From: QAMX01 sp964448855
GTDB lineage: Bacteria > Bacillota > Clostridia > Oscillospirales > QAMX01
Direction: 5' to 3'
DNA length: 64,000 bases
Assembly (NCBI GenBank): GCA_964448855.1
Contig: CAYUXI010000011.1
Span: 14,239 to 78,238, forward strand
Within the stretch, counting starts at the first letter, position 1. Each line of letters starts with the position of its first letter. This document shows, in pieces, positions 16,204 to 24,772 of the stretch. Under the pieces are notes generated by a model that did not search any database, had not been told where the DNA came from, and was given only the letters and a program-made list of their open reading frames with translations. A program made the translations under genes and the position numbers.

Positions 16204-17238
16204 ATGACTTCATTATCAGAAGAGCTTCGCCCGGTATGGGACGATTACGGTACGGCGTGGTGCGAATCGGTTGCTCCGCTGGAAAATCAGGCGGGCGAGG
16301 TCTGGATGCCGCTCTATTATCATGCAGACGAAATCCTCTGCCTGCAAACGTCCGACCGGAAGACGACATATCAGCCCGGCCGTGATTTCTGCCTGGAAAA
16401 TGGCGGAATCCGCCTGCTGCCCGACACTCGCATCCGCACCGTCTCGTGGACGGAGCAGCATCCAGTTGACCAAACCGACCATACCTATGGCGGCCGCAAC
16501 GGCGTTCCGTTCGTCCTGTATGGCGAAGGCGCGTTCCTCCATGAACGCCAGCTGGCTGTCACCTACCGTCATGCAGATGCATGGCAGGGCACATTGCCGA
16601 CACAGTCGTCTGAAAACCTGCCGCGCTTCCGTCAGGCGTTGAACGAACAGCGCAATTTCCGCCTCGTGATTTACGGCGATTCCATTGCGGAGGGCGCCAA
16701 TGCAACGGAGCGCAGCGGCGTCGCACCGCTCCTGCTGCCGTTTGGTGAGCTGTTTGCAGCCAACCTGATGCAGTCGTATCCAGTTCAGGTGGACGTCATC
16801 AATACCGCACTGGGCGGAACAACCTCCGAATGGGGCGCACAGAATGCAACGGAACGCGTGACCGCCTACGCACCGGACTTTGTCGTCCTGGCCTTTGGCA
16901 TGAACGACGGTAGCTGCCATCATGCGCCGGAAGATTTCCAGCGCAATATGCAGTCCATCATTGAAACCGTCCGCGCAGCACGGTCGGATACGGAATTTCT
17001 CCTGGTTTCTTCGATTTGCGCAAACCCCGAAGCCTGCCTGTATGGCAATCAGGAGGAATTTGCACCCGTCCTGCGCGAGCTCTGCGGAGAGGGGATTGCG
17101 TTCGCCGACATGACGGCCATGCATCAGGAGCTGCTCACACGGAAACGTTACATGGATATGACCGGCAATAATGTCAACCATCCCAATGATTATCTGCACC
17201 GTATCTACGCTCAAATCTTGACATCACTGGTGAAATAA
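16204..17238 (+). CDS. SGNH/GDSL hydrolase with N-terminal accessory domain (probable carbohydrate esterase)
   Basis: The 344-residue protein has an N-terminal beta-rich region (1-150) and a C-terminal SGNH hydrolase domain. Blocks: YGDSIAEG with nucleophile Ser160, the oxyanion Gly in LGGTTSEWG, the Asn in FGMNDG, and Asp329/His332 in NDYLH. This architecture is common in acetyl-xylan and other polysaccharide deacetylases. There is no signal peptide, so it acts inside the cell on imported oligosaccharides, or is exported by another path. AAAGGA is well placed for ATG 16204; ATG 16195 overlaps it. A terminator follows. Confidence 0.85.
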   Translation: MTSLSEELRPVWDDYGTAWCESVAPLENQAGEVWMPLYYHADEILCLQTSDRKTTYQPGRDFCLENGGIRLLPDTRIRTVSWTEQHPVDQTDHTYGGRNGVPFVLYGEGAFLHERQLAVTYRHADAWQGTLPTQSSENLPRFRQALNEQRNFRLVIYGDSIAEGANATERSGVAPLLLPFGELFAANLMQSYPVQVDVINTALGGTTSEWGAQNATERVTAYAPDFVVLAFGMNDGSCHHAPEDFQRNMQSIIETVRAARSDTEFLLVSSICANPEACLYGNQEEFAPVLRELCGEGIAFADMTAMHQELLTRKRYMDMTGNNVNHPNDYLHRIYAQILTSLVK

Positions 17239-17242
17239 AGAG

Positions 17243-17277
17243 GACAGGCGCATTCCACTTTGAGAAGTGCGCCTGTC
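17243..17277 (+). terminator. Terminator after the SGNH hydrolase gene
   Basis: GACAGGCGCA and TGCGCCTGTC form a 10-bp stem, followed by a short T-rich tract (TTTCT). Confidence 0.75.
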
Positions 17278-17345
17278 TTTCTGCATCAAAAGCCGTGCGA
17301 CAGCGGAATCTTTTCACCCCGGCTCTTTTCTTTTGCACGACTTTG

Positions 17346-17354
17346 TGATATAAT
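17346..17354 (+). promoter_or_regulatory. Extended -10 promoter for the amidohydrolase operon
   Basis: TGATATAAT (TATAAT 17349-17354) lies about 57 bases before the start codon; no good -35 is seen, as is usual with extended -10 elements. Confidence 0.6.
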
Positions 17355-17410
17355 GAACATGGCATAAAATGGATGGATTCAATTCGTCCGTCTGTGAAAA
17401 GGGGAGTTCT

Positions 17411-18445
17411 ATGCAGCTGGAAGAATATACACCAATCAGTGAACTGGTTGTCCACGAAACGGATATCCGGCACGCCCGTTTGCCCGTGATTGACGCCCAT
17501 TCACACTGGGGCAAGCTCTTGCTCGGCGATAACTACAATACCGCCTATGATACGCGTGCCGTGGTTGACGCGCTGAAGTCCGTCGGCCTCAAGGGCATCA
17601 TCAATGTCGATGGGTTCTGGGGAGATGAGCTGGACAAAATGCTGGCCAAAACGGAGGAGTCCGACGGCTTCATCCGCACCTTTTCCAGTGTCGATGTCAC
17701 CCGCGTCGAAGAGCGCAGCTTTGAAACCATGGTCTACCGCACCATTCGGGATGCAAAAGCCAAGGGTGTCTCCGGCTTGAAATTCTGGAAAGTCATCGGC
17801 CTGCTCTATCGATTCTCGGATGGCCGTTACATTCGCCCGGATGATGAACGCCTGTCCTGCATCTGGCAGTGCGCTGCGGAGGAGAACCTGCCGGTTCTGT
17901 TCCATATTGCCGATCCGGTTGCATTTTTCAAACAGATTGATTCCAAAAACGAACGCTACGAGGAATTGAATGCGCACCCGGACTGGGCGTTTAACGCACC
18001 GGAGCTGTACAGCTTCCAGCAGCTGATGGAGATGCAGTACCATCTGGTGGCCTCTAACCCGAAAACCACCTTCATTCTGGCTCATGTGGCCGGATATTCC
18101 GAAAATCTGGCAGCCGTCGGAAAATGGCTGGACGAACTGCCGAATCTGTATGTGGACATCGCAGAACGGATTTCCGAGCTGGGGCGTCAACCCTATACAG
18201 CCCGCCGCTTCCTGACGAAGTATGCAGACCGAATCCTGTTCGGCACCGACATGACGCCGACCACCGATATGATTCGCCATCTGATTTATTTCCGTTTCCT
18301 GGAAACCCAGGACGAATATTTCCGCTATGATGCAACCGAAAATGGGAAACAGGGCAGATGGCGGATTTACGGCGTGGATTTGCCGGACGATGTCCTGGAA
18401 AAGATTTATACCCGCAACATCGAAAAACTGATCGGTCAATGGTAA
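17411..18445 (+). CDS. Amidohydrolase family 2 (TIM-barrel metal hydrolase)
   Basis: The 344-residue protein has the amidohydrolase-2 layout: VIDAHSHWG (metal ligands His30, His32), FHIADP and LAHVAGYSEN strands with His ligands, and a late FGTDMTP with the catalytic Asp. Members hydrolyse or decarboxylate diverse small molecules, including sugar lactones. AGGGGAG precedes ATG 17411. It is followed after 30 bases by a SIS protein and then a PfkB kinase, suggesting a sugar or amino-sugar catabolic cassette. Substrate unknown. Confidence 0.85.
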   Translation: MQLEEYTPISELVVHETDIRHARLPVIDAHSHWGKLLLGDNYNTAYDTRAVVDALKSVGLKGIINVDGFWGDELDKMLAKTEESDGFIRTFSSVDVTRVEERSFETMVYRTIRDAKAKGVSGLKFWKVIGLLYRFSDGRYIRPDDERLSCIWQCAAEENLPVLFHIADPVAFFKQIDSKNERYEELNAHPDWAFNAPELYSFQQLMEMQYHLVASNPKTTFILAHVAGYSENLAAVGKWLDELPNLYVDIAERISELGRQPYTARRFLTKYADRILFGTDMTPTTDMIRHLIYFRFLETQDEYFRYDATENGKQGRWRIYGVDLPDDVLEKIYTRNIEKLIGQW

Positions 18446-18475
18446 AAATACAGATCAATGTGAGGTAAGATACGA

Positions 18476-19510
18476 ATGAGCAAAACATACACAGAAATGA
18501 AAGGGCAATTCTCTGCACTGCGTGAAACATCCGTATATATTCGAAATCGGCTGAATGTTCTGAAGCGTTTTCTGGATGAAAAGCCGTATTCCGGCATCGC
18601 ATTTTTAGGCTGCGGCTCCAGCTATTCCGTTTCCAAATCACTCGAATCAATTTACCGCAATCTGTCCGGCAAATCGTCCATGAGCCTGGCCGCCGGTGAT
18701 CTGATGCTCCATACGGAAAATTATCAGAAGGCGCTGGAAAATGCTGTCCTCGTCGCCGTCACACGCTCCGGCAGCACCAGTGAGGTTCTGAAGGCCATTG
18801 AGGCCATCCGCGCCCTGACGCCGATTCGCGTGATCGCTTTGACCTGCGTCGAAGATGCACCCATCAACGAACTCTCCGATGTCACGTTCACCATGCCGTG
18901 GGCGTTCGATGAAAGCGTCTGCCAAACGCGAACCGTCTCCAACCTCTACCTGGCCGGTTCCATCCTCGCAGCCGGTATCGCCGAACGCACCGATGTGATT
19001 GATGCGGCAGAAGCCACACTGGAACAGCTGGAAGGCTATGCCAACAAAATCGAACCGCTTTTCCTTCAGCTGGCCAAGGAAAAATGGGATCATGCCGTTG
19101 TGCTGGCCGATGGCGAAATCGGCGGCATCGCGGAGGAAGGCGCACTGGCCTTCAAGGAAATCTGCCAGCTGCCCTCCAATTACTATGGCCTGCTGGACAG
19201 CCGTCACGGCCCGATGGTCATGATCGGCAAGACAACGCTGGTCATCGCCAGCATCTGCGGTGCAGGGGAACAGGAATGCAAGCTCGTCGCAGACCTGACC
19301 AAAAAATACGCGACCGTTGTGACCTTCTCGGATGAACCGGTTGAACTGCCCAAGGTGTATGCCAATATCTCGTTTGGCCGCCCCCTCGATCTGATCGGCC
19401 GTGGCCTTGCGCTGATCGTCATTTGCCAGATGGCCTCGTATTATAAGGCACTGGTTCGCGGCGTCAACCCGGATGCACCGACCGGGCTGGATGCATGGAT
19501 TAAACTGTGA
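18476..19510 (+). CDS. Tandem SIS-domain sugar isomerase/deglycase (AgaS/FrlB-like)
   Basis: The 344-residue protein has two SIS (sugar isomerase) domains. The first contains GIAFLGCGSSYSVSKS and VTRSGSTSEVL, the phosphosugar-binding serine loops. The second contains GGIAEEGALAFKEICQLPS and DSRHGPMVMI, as in the isomerase half of GlmS and in AgaS/FrlB. It probably isomerises or deglycates a phosphorylated amino sugar or fructosamine. AGGTAAG precedes the ATG. It lies between the amidohydrolase and kinase genes. Confidence 0.87.
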   Translation: MSKTYTEMKGQFSALRETSVYIRNRLNVLKRFLDEKPYSGIAFLGCGSSYSVSKSLESIYRNLSGKSSMSLAAGDLMLHTENYQKALENAVLVAVTRSGSTSEVLKAIEAIRALTPIRVIALTCVEDAPINELSDVTFTMPWAFDESVCQTRTVSNLYLAGSILAAGIAERTDVIDAAEATLEQLEGYANKIEPLFLQLAKEKWDHAVVLADGEIGGIAEEGALAFKEICQLPSNYYGLLDSRHGPMVMIGKTTLVIASICGAGEQECKLVADLTKKYATVVTFSDEPVELPKVYANISFGRPLDLIGRGLALIVICQMASYYKALVRGVNPDAPTGLDAWIKL

Positions 19511-19519
19511 GTGGCTGCC

Positions 19520-20461
19520 ATGAAATCCTATGACATTCTGGCCATCGGCGAACTGAACGTCGATCTGATTTTGACCGGCATGAGCTCACTCCCACAGCCG
19601 GGACGTGAGCTGATTGCCGAAACCTGCACTTTGACAATGGGCAGCTCCACTGCGATTTGCGCAGCCGGGATGGCTGGACTCGGGCTAAAAACAGCCTTTT
19701 TCGGCAAGGTCGGCGCGGATGACTACGGCCGCCTGGCCGCCGATTCGTTGACGGGCTTTGGCGTCGATCTGCGCCATCTGGTCGTAGATGAAGCCATTCA
19801 AACCGGCATTACCGTTTCAATGTCCTCTAAGGACAACCGCGACCGCGCTCTCGTCACGTATCTCGGCGCGATTGATGCGCTCCGTGCAGACGAAGTGCCG
19901 GTCGAGCTTCTGGCAGAGACGCGCCATATTCATGTCGGCTCGTTCTTCCTGCAAAGTGCTCTGCGCCCAGGTCTGGCAAAACTCTTCCGCACCGCCAGAC
20001 AGATGGGCGTCACCACATCGCTGGATGCGGGCTGGGACGATACGGGCAACTGGGATTATGGCCTGCGCGACGTGCTGGAGGAAACGGATGTGTTTCTCCC
20101 CAATGAATCTGAGGCCACGGCGATTACCGGCCTGACGGACGTCGAAGCGGCTGCACACAAGCTGTCGCAGTCCTGCCGAATCTGCACGGTCAAATGCGGC
20201 GGAGACGGCGCGATTGCAGCCTCTGCCGGTCAGCTCTACCGCGCCAAAGCGTATTCCACGCCCGTCCGGGATACAACCGGCGCAGGGGACTCGTTCAACG
20301 CGGGATTCCTGTACGGCTTCCTTGCAGGAAAATCTATCGAGGAAGCTCTCTGCTATGGCAACGCCTGCGGCTCTCTCAGCGTCGCACGGATTGGGGGCGC
20401 TTCTGCCCGTCCGAAGCTGTCCGAGGCCGAACGTGTCATACAGACCGGTCGCGTCGAATAA
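19520..20461 (+). CDS. PfkB-family carbohydrate kinase
   Basis: The 313-residue ribokinase-fold enzyme has AIGELNVDLILTG at the start, GKVGADDYG, FLPNESEATAITG and the catalytic signature DTTGAGDSF with base Asp257. PfkB members phosphorylate fructose, ribose, fructoselysine, tagatose-6-P and others. The start could be ATG 19520 or GTG 19511, right after the SIS stop; neither has a strong Shine-Dalgarno, so translation is probably coupled. Together with the SIS protein it suggests a pathway that phosphorylates and then isomerises or cleaves a sugar. Confidence 0.9.
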   Translation: MKSYDILAIGELNVDLILTGMSSLPQPGRELIAETCTLTMGSSTAICAAGMAGLGLKTAFFGKVGADDYGRLAADSLTGFGVDLRHLVVDEAIQTGITVSMSSKDNRDRALVTYLGAIDALRADEVPVELLAETRHIHVGSFFLQSALRPGLAKLFRTARQMGVTTSLDAGWDDTGNWDYGLRDVLEETDVFLPNESEATAITGLTDVEAAAHKLSQSCRICTVKCGGDGAIAASAGQLYRAKAYSTPVRDTTGAGDSFNAGFLYGFLAGKSIEEALCYGNACGSLSVARIGGASARPKLSEAERVIQTGRVE

Positions 20462-20481
20462 CGCGCTACAAGCGCTGCGCA

Positions 20482-20964
20482 TCAAAAGCGAGCAGTCAGC
20501 TCAGTCCATGCAGCTGGTGCAGCCAGAAGCTGCCCGTGCTCACGGAGATGCGCACAAACTGCATCGGGATTGGCGATGCAGTCGGCAAATTCGCGCAGCT
20601 GCTGTGTCCGAATCGGGTAGGGTGGCGTCAGCAGAAGGTAGTATTTCCCCTGCAAGACGTACAGCTCGGAATGCTCGGTGTCGGTTCCTTCCTGCCGGAT
20701 GGAGCGGATGGCATCCATCAGATGATCCGCGTTGTCAAAACGGTACAGAATTTCGCCGCCGGATACGAACAGGATTCGCTGACTTCCGTTCACGAAGCAC
20801 TCGATCTGTAGCTGCTCGTCCGGGAGATGCACCTCTGCAAGCTCCAAAATGACCTGTGCGGCCGCAGACGGCAGGATGCCGTCCTGCACCGCATCCAATA
20901 AGTATAATTCGGCTTCTTCTAAGAAAATGACGACGTTGTGCCTGTCAAAGATCAGTTTTCGCAT
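20482..20964 (-). CDS. MecA/NegA-like adaptor protein
   Basis: The 160-residue protein resembles MecA adaptors, which deliver substrates to ClpC-ClpP and tune competence and other regulation. The match is mainly C-terminal: ILYRFDNADHLMDAIRSI, SELYVLQGKYYLLL, LREFAD and AHLREHGQLLAAPAA, in the order of the MecA C-terminal domain. The N-terminal 60 residues diverge and the whole is shorter than Bacillus MecA (about 218). The start at 20964 is chosen because GAGAGG is well spaced. It is convergent with the PfkB gene, with only 20 bases between and no obvious terminator. Confidence 0.65.
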   Translation of the reverse strand: MRKLIFDRHNVVIFLEEAELYLLDAVQDGILPSAAAQVILELAEVHLPDEQLQIECFVNGSQRILFVSGGEILYRFDNADHLMDAIRSIRQEGTDTEHSELYVLQGKYYLLLTPPYPIRTQQLREFADCIANPDAVCAHLREHGQLLAAPAAWTELTARF

Positions 20965-21114
20965 GAAGAACATCCTCTCATTGCTGGAATGGTGTCCGAT
21001 TTTCAAAAGAATTCCAGCTGATCTATATGAAATCGGATTAGCCAATTATACAACAGATTCTGAAAAAATGGAATCCCTCAAAATCTGGAAACCCATATAC
21101 GAAAGGAAGCACCC

Positions 21115-22125
21115 ATGCAAAGAAAACGCACTTGCCCGATTCTTGTGGCCATTCTTCTGATTGCACTTTTACTCTGCGCCTGTAGCTCGGAACAAACGGT
21201 TACGTCCGGCAGTCTGCTTCTGAACGGCAAAAATGTCGCCGTGGATGCCGTGCTGACGATTCAGGATCATCCGATCAGCGCCGATGCGTACCGCTACCAG
21301 TTCATGACGCTGAAAGCGGAAATGCAATCTGAAGAGGAAACAGAAACGTGGGATGAAGAGACACAGGCGGCCTTCAAGGTGCGTGTGGCTGAGTATCTGG
21401 CATTGATGGTGGCCGTTGAAGAGACGGCTGAGCAGTATGGAATTTCACGCGGCGAGGCGTCAGCGGCCTATGCAGCCGAACAACTGGCGACGGTTCGTGC
21501 GGAATACCCCGACGATGACGAATTCAATGCGATTCTGAAAGCGAGCTTCATGACCGAATCGCAGCTGCTGTATCTGTTGGAAACCGATTACATCCAGTAC
21601 AACCTGTATGAAGCGATGTTCGGTGAATCCGGTCGATACGCGCTGACGGACGATCAATTGCTGTCGGTCGTCAACCACGACTATGTTCGGGTGCGGTATA
21701 TCAAAATCGCATTCACCGAGGAAAATGAAGCGGAAAAGAAGTCCTACGCAGAGCAGATTCTGCAGGAAATCCGCGACGGACTCGATTTCACGGAAGCCGT
21801 CAATACCTACACGGAGGAAAGCGGAATGCAGGGAAACCCGGATGGCCTCTATTTTTCTCGCGGCATGACCAAGGACTCCGTCTTCGAAGAAGCCTGCTAC
21901 GCGCTGAACGTCGATGAAGTTAGTGGCGTGATTCGCGGAGATGGCGCGTTTTATCTCATCAAACGCCTGCCGATTGAAACCGAATACGTGACGGATAACG
22001 CCGAAACGTTGCTGGACGCATACTATGAGACCATTTTCTCGGAGCAACTGCTCGCATTGGCCAAAACCTACACCATTCAGTATTGCGATATTTACGACTC
22101 AATTTCCGTTCAAAGCATGGGCTAA
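21115..22125 (+). CDS. PpiC-type (parvulin) peptidyl-prolyl isomerase lipoprotein, PrsA-like
   Basis: The 336-residue protein begins with a signal sequence and lipobox LLCAC (Cys23), so it is an extracytoplasmic lipoprotein. Residues about 60-190 form the helical SurA/PrsA-like N-domain. Residues about 195-295 form a parvulin domain: VRYIKIAFTEENEAEKKSYA, ILQEIRDGLDFTEAVNTYTEE, DGLYFSRGM and VSGVIRGDGAFYLIKRL. It likely helps fold secreted proteins. AAAGGAAG precedes the ATG. A strong terminator follows. Confidence 0.88.
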   Translation: MQRKRTCPILVAILLIALLLCACSSEQTVTSGSLLLNGKNVAVDAVLTIQDHPISADAYRYQFMTLKAEMQSEEETETWDEETQAAFKVRVAEYLALMVAVEETAEQYGISRGEASAAYAAEQLATVRAEYPDDDEFNAILKASFMTESQLLYLLETDYIQYNLYEAMFGESGRYALTDDQLLSVVNHDYVRVRYIKIAFTEENEAEKKSYAEQILQEIRDGLDFTEAVNTYTEESGMQGNPDGLYFSRGMTKDSVFEEACYALNVDEVSGVIRGDGAFYLIKRLPIETEYVTDNAETLLDAYYETIFSEQLLALAKTYTIQYCDIYDSISVQSMG

Positions 22126-22140
22126 TACCCTAAATACTAC

Positions 22141-22184
22141 AAAAAAGCTCCGCAAACCAGGAAATGGTTTGCGGAGCTTTTTTT
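22141..22184. terminator. Bidirectional rho-independent terminator
   Basis: AAAGCTCCGCAAACCA pairs with TGGTTTGCGGAGCTTT, flanked by A and T runs. It ends both the PpiC gene (plus) and the first oxidoreductase copy (minus). Confidence 0.93.
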
Positions 22185-22194
22185 GAAACGAAGC

Positions 22195-23341
22195 TTAGAT
22201 TTCGGGGATTTCAATCTGGATTTCATGACCGACTGCTGCGGACTTGCAGATGCCGTCGATGATGGCCTGATTGTAGAGAATCTGGCTGGACGGAACAGGG
22301 GATTCGCCGCCGGTCAGAATCGCATCGAGGAAGGAGCGGATCTTTCTGTCGAAGAGCCCCGGACCTCTGTTTTCCAGAATCGGGATGGTTGTCTGGCACT
22401 GCGTTCCCGCGACATCGTGATAGATCGTCATCGGGCCGCCGACAGAGCCGTTCCAGCAGTCGGTCGACGGAATACGCAGACCAGCCTTTTTACCCAGAAT
22501 GATGGTGTCACCCGGCGTATCCAGATGCATGGCCCATGCAATCCGGAAGTCCAGAATGATGCCGCCTTCGAGACGCACGAAAGCCGCAGCGAAGTCATCG
22601 ACGTTGAAGCGGCAGGCGTTCTCCGGAGCGGAATATTCCAGGCTGGTGCCGAAGAAGTTGGAGGTGTAACCGGAAACGGTCAGCGGCTTCGGATAGCCGA
22701 TGGCGTTCAGCACCATATCGAGGGAATAGCAGCCGATATCACCGAGAGCACCGATACCAGCGGTACGCTGCTCAATGAAGGTGGAGTTCGGGATGCCGCG
22801 ACGGCGTCCGCCACCGGTCTGGATGTAGTAGATTTCGCCGAGCGCCGGACTGGACAATCTTCTTGATCATCTGCATATTGGCGTCAAAGCGCGGCTGGAA
22901 GCCGATGGAGAGAACCTTGCCACTCTTCTTTTCGGCTCTGCAAATTTCAACGGCCTCTTCGGTCGTGACACACATCGGTTTTTCGAGCAGGACGTTGATG
23001 CCCTTGTTCAGGGCGTCAATGGTGCATTCCGCGTGCGTTCTGTTGTAGGTGCAGACGCTGACGGCGTCCAGCTCCTCATTTTCGAGCATTTCCTTGTGGT
23101 TGGTATACAGATGGACGCCTTCCACGCCGTGACGTTTGAAAAACGCTTCGGCCTTTCCCGGAATCAGGTCGGCGCCTGCGACGATGTCCACGTCGGGCAT
23201 CCGCAGATAGCTGTTGATATGCGCATTTGCAATGCCGCCGGTGCCGATGATACCGACTCTCAGGCGGCGGTCGCTTTTGGGGGCAACGTCTTCATGTTTG
23301 TCCTGCGTGAACTTGGACAGGACTTCATCTCCGATTGCCAT
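22195..23341 (-). pseudogene. Gfo/Idh/MocA oxidoreductase, copy 1, frameshifted
   Basis: Two reading frames together encode one NAD(P)-dependent sugar oxidoreductase. The N-terminal part (22772-23341) has the Rossmann motif RVGIIGTGGIANAHI and the EKPM motif (VLLEKPMCV). The C-terminal part (22195 to about 22857) has GEIYYIQTGGGRRRGIP and GALGDIGCYSLDM. The break lies near 22855 in a GCGC run: the frame-0 reading SGARRN should be SGALGE, which a 2-base deletion explains. Frame 0 reaches a stop after 22 further residues. GGAGTGG-type Shine-Dalgarno precedes the ATG. The copy has its own promoter and terminator. It may be a pseudogene, a sequencing error or a recoded gene. Confidence 0.8.
22250..23341. 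repeat. 1092-bp block identical to 23583-24674 (copy 1)
   Basis: This block and 23583-24674 appear identical along their length, at an offset of 1333 bases. Identity stops exactly at the start codon on one side and about 50 bases before the stop codon on the other, where several differences appear. Confidence 0.93.
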
Positions 23342-23425
23342 GATAATCCACTCCTTGATTGGTTTGATGATGGAAGCTCCGAGGGAGCTTCGACAGACTG
23401 TAAGCTGATCGAATACAGCATATGC

Positions 23426-23454
23426 ATTATATCATAAATACCATGGCAATTCAA
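23426..23454 (-). promoter_or_regulatory. Promoter of oxidoreductase copy 1
   Basis: Minus strand TTGAAT (23449-23454), 17-base spacer, TATAAT (23426-23431), preceded by TGA as an extended -10. A hairpin GAAGCTCC/GGAGCTTC lies in the leader near 23371-23389. Confidence 0.8.
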
Positions 23455-23474
23455 GCGATGTTTGGCAACTATCG

Positions 23475-23513
23475 GAAAAAAGTTCTGCAGGCCACGGATG
23501 ACCTGCAGAACTC
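23475..23513 (-). terminator. Terminator of oxidoreductase copy 2
   Basis: AGTTCTGCAGG and CCTGCAGAACT form an 11-bp stem; on the minus strand it is followed by TTTTTT. Confidence 0.85.
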
Positions 23514-23527
23514 TTTGAAAAGCAACC

Positions 23528-24674
23528 TCAGATTTCGGGGATTTCAATCTGGATTTCATGGCCGACCGCAGCGGATTTGCCGATGCCGTCGATGATGGCC
23601 TGATTGTAGAGAATCTGGCTGGACGGAACAGGGGATTCGCCGCCGGTCAGAATCGCATCGAGGAAGGAGCGGATCTTTCTGTCGAAGAGCCCCGGACCTC
23701 TGTTTTCCAGAATCGGGATGGTTGTCTGGCACTGCGTTCCCGCGACATCGTGATAGATCGTCATCGGGCCGCCGACAGAGCCGTTCCAGCAGTCGGTCGA
23801 CGGAATACGCAGACCAGCCTTTTTACCCAGAATGATGGTGTCACCCGGCGTATCCAGATGCATGGCCCATGCAATCCGGAAGTCCAGAATGATGCCGCCT
23901 TCGAGACGCACGAAAGCCGCAGCGAAGTCATCGACGTTGAAGCGGCAGGCGTTCTCCGGAGCGGAATATTCCAGGCTGGTGCCGAAGAAGTTGGAGGTGT
24001 AACCGGAAACGGTCAGCGGCTTCGGATAGCCGATGGCGTTCAGCACCATATCGAGGGAATAGCAGCCGATATCACCGAGAGCACCGATACCAGCGGTACG
24101 CTGCTCAATGAAGGTGGAGTTCGGGATGCCGCGACGGCGTCCGCCACCGGTCTGGATGTAGTAGATTTCGCCGAGCGCCGGACTGGACAATCTTCTTGAT
24201 CATCTGCATATTGGCGTCAAAGCGCGGCTGGAAGCCGATGGAGAGAACCTTGCCACTCTTCTTTTCGGCTCTGCAAATTTCAACGGCCTCTTCGGTCGTG
24301 ACACACATCGGTTTTTCGAGCAGGACGTTGATGCCCTTGTTCAGGGCGTCAATGGTGCATTCCGCGTGCGTTCTGTTGTAGGTGCAGACGCTGACGGCGT
24401 CCAGCTCCTCATTTTCGAGCATTTCCTTGTGGTTGGTATACAGATGGACGCCTTCCACGCCGTGACGTTTGAAAAACGCTTCGGCCTTTCCCGGAATCAG
24501 GTCGGCGCCTGCGACGATGTCCACGTCGGGCATCCGCAGATAGCTGTTGATATGCGCATTTGCAATGCCGCCGGTGCCGATGATACCGACTCTCAGGCGG
24601 CGGTCGCTTTTGGGGGCAACGTCTTCATGTTTGTCCTGCGTGAACTTGGACAGGACTTCATCTCCGATTGCCAT
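23528..24674 (-). pseudogene. Gfo/Idh/MocA oxidoreductase, copy 2, same frameshift
   Basis: This second copy has the same two open frames (24105-24674 and 23528 to about 24190) with the same break near 24188. The protein pieces are identical to copy 1 except Gly for Cys near the C-terminus. About 50 bases at the 3' end show roughly eight differences from copy 1, nearly all silent, and the stop codon is TGA instead of TAA. The upstream region and promoter are unrelated to those of copy 1, with GAAGGAGTG before the ATG. That fits two older paralogues whose bodies were homogenised, or an assembly artefact. Confidence 0.8.
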
Positions 24675-24728
24675 AATAACACTCCTTCGTATGAATTTGG
24701 AATTGCCAGTGTTCCTGGAGATACCAGC

Positions 24729-24757
24729 ATTATATCACATTTGAACGTCATACGCAA
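24729..24757 (-). promoter_or_regulatory. Promoter of oxidoreductase copy 2
   Basis: Minus strand TTGCGT (24752-24757), 17-base spacer, TGATATAAT extended -10 (TATAAT 24729-24734). Sequence differs from the copy 1 promoter apart from the -10. Confidence 0.78.
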
Positions 24758-24772
24758 GCTGTTTCTGTGTGA

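Noticed and set aside
22195..24674. Duplicated oxidoreductases as a transposon or IS-mediated duplication
   Set aside because: No transposase, terminal inverted repeats or target duplications; the flanks differ and each copy has its own promoter and terminator.
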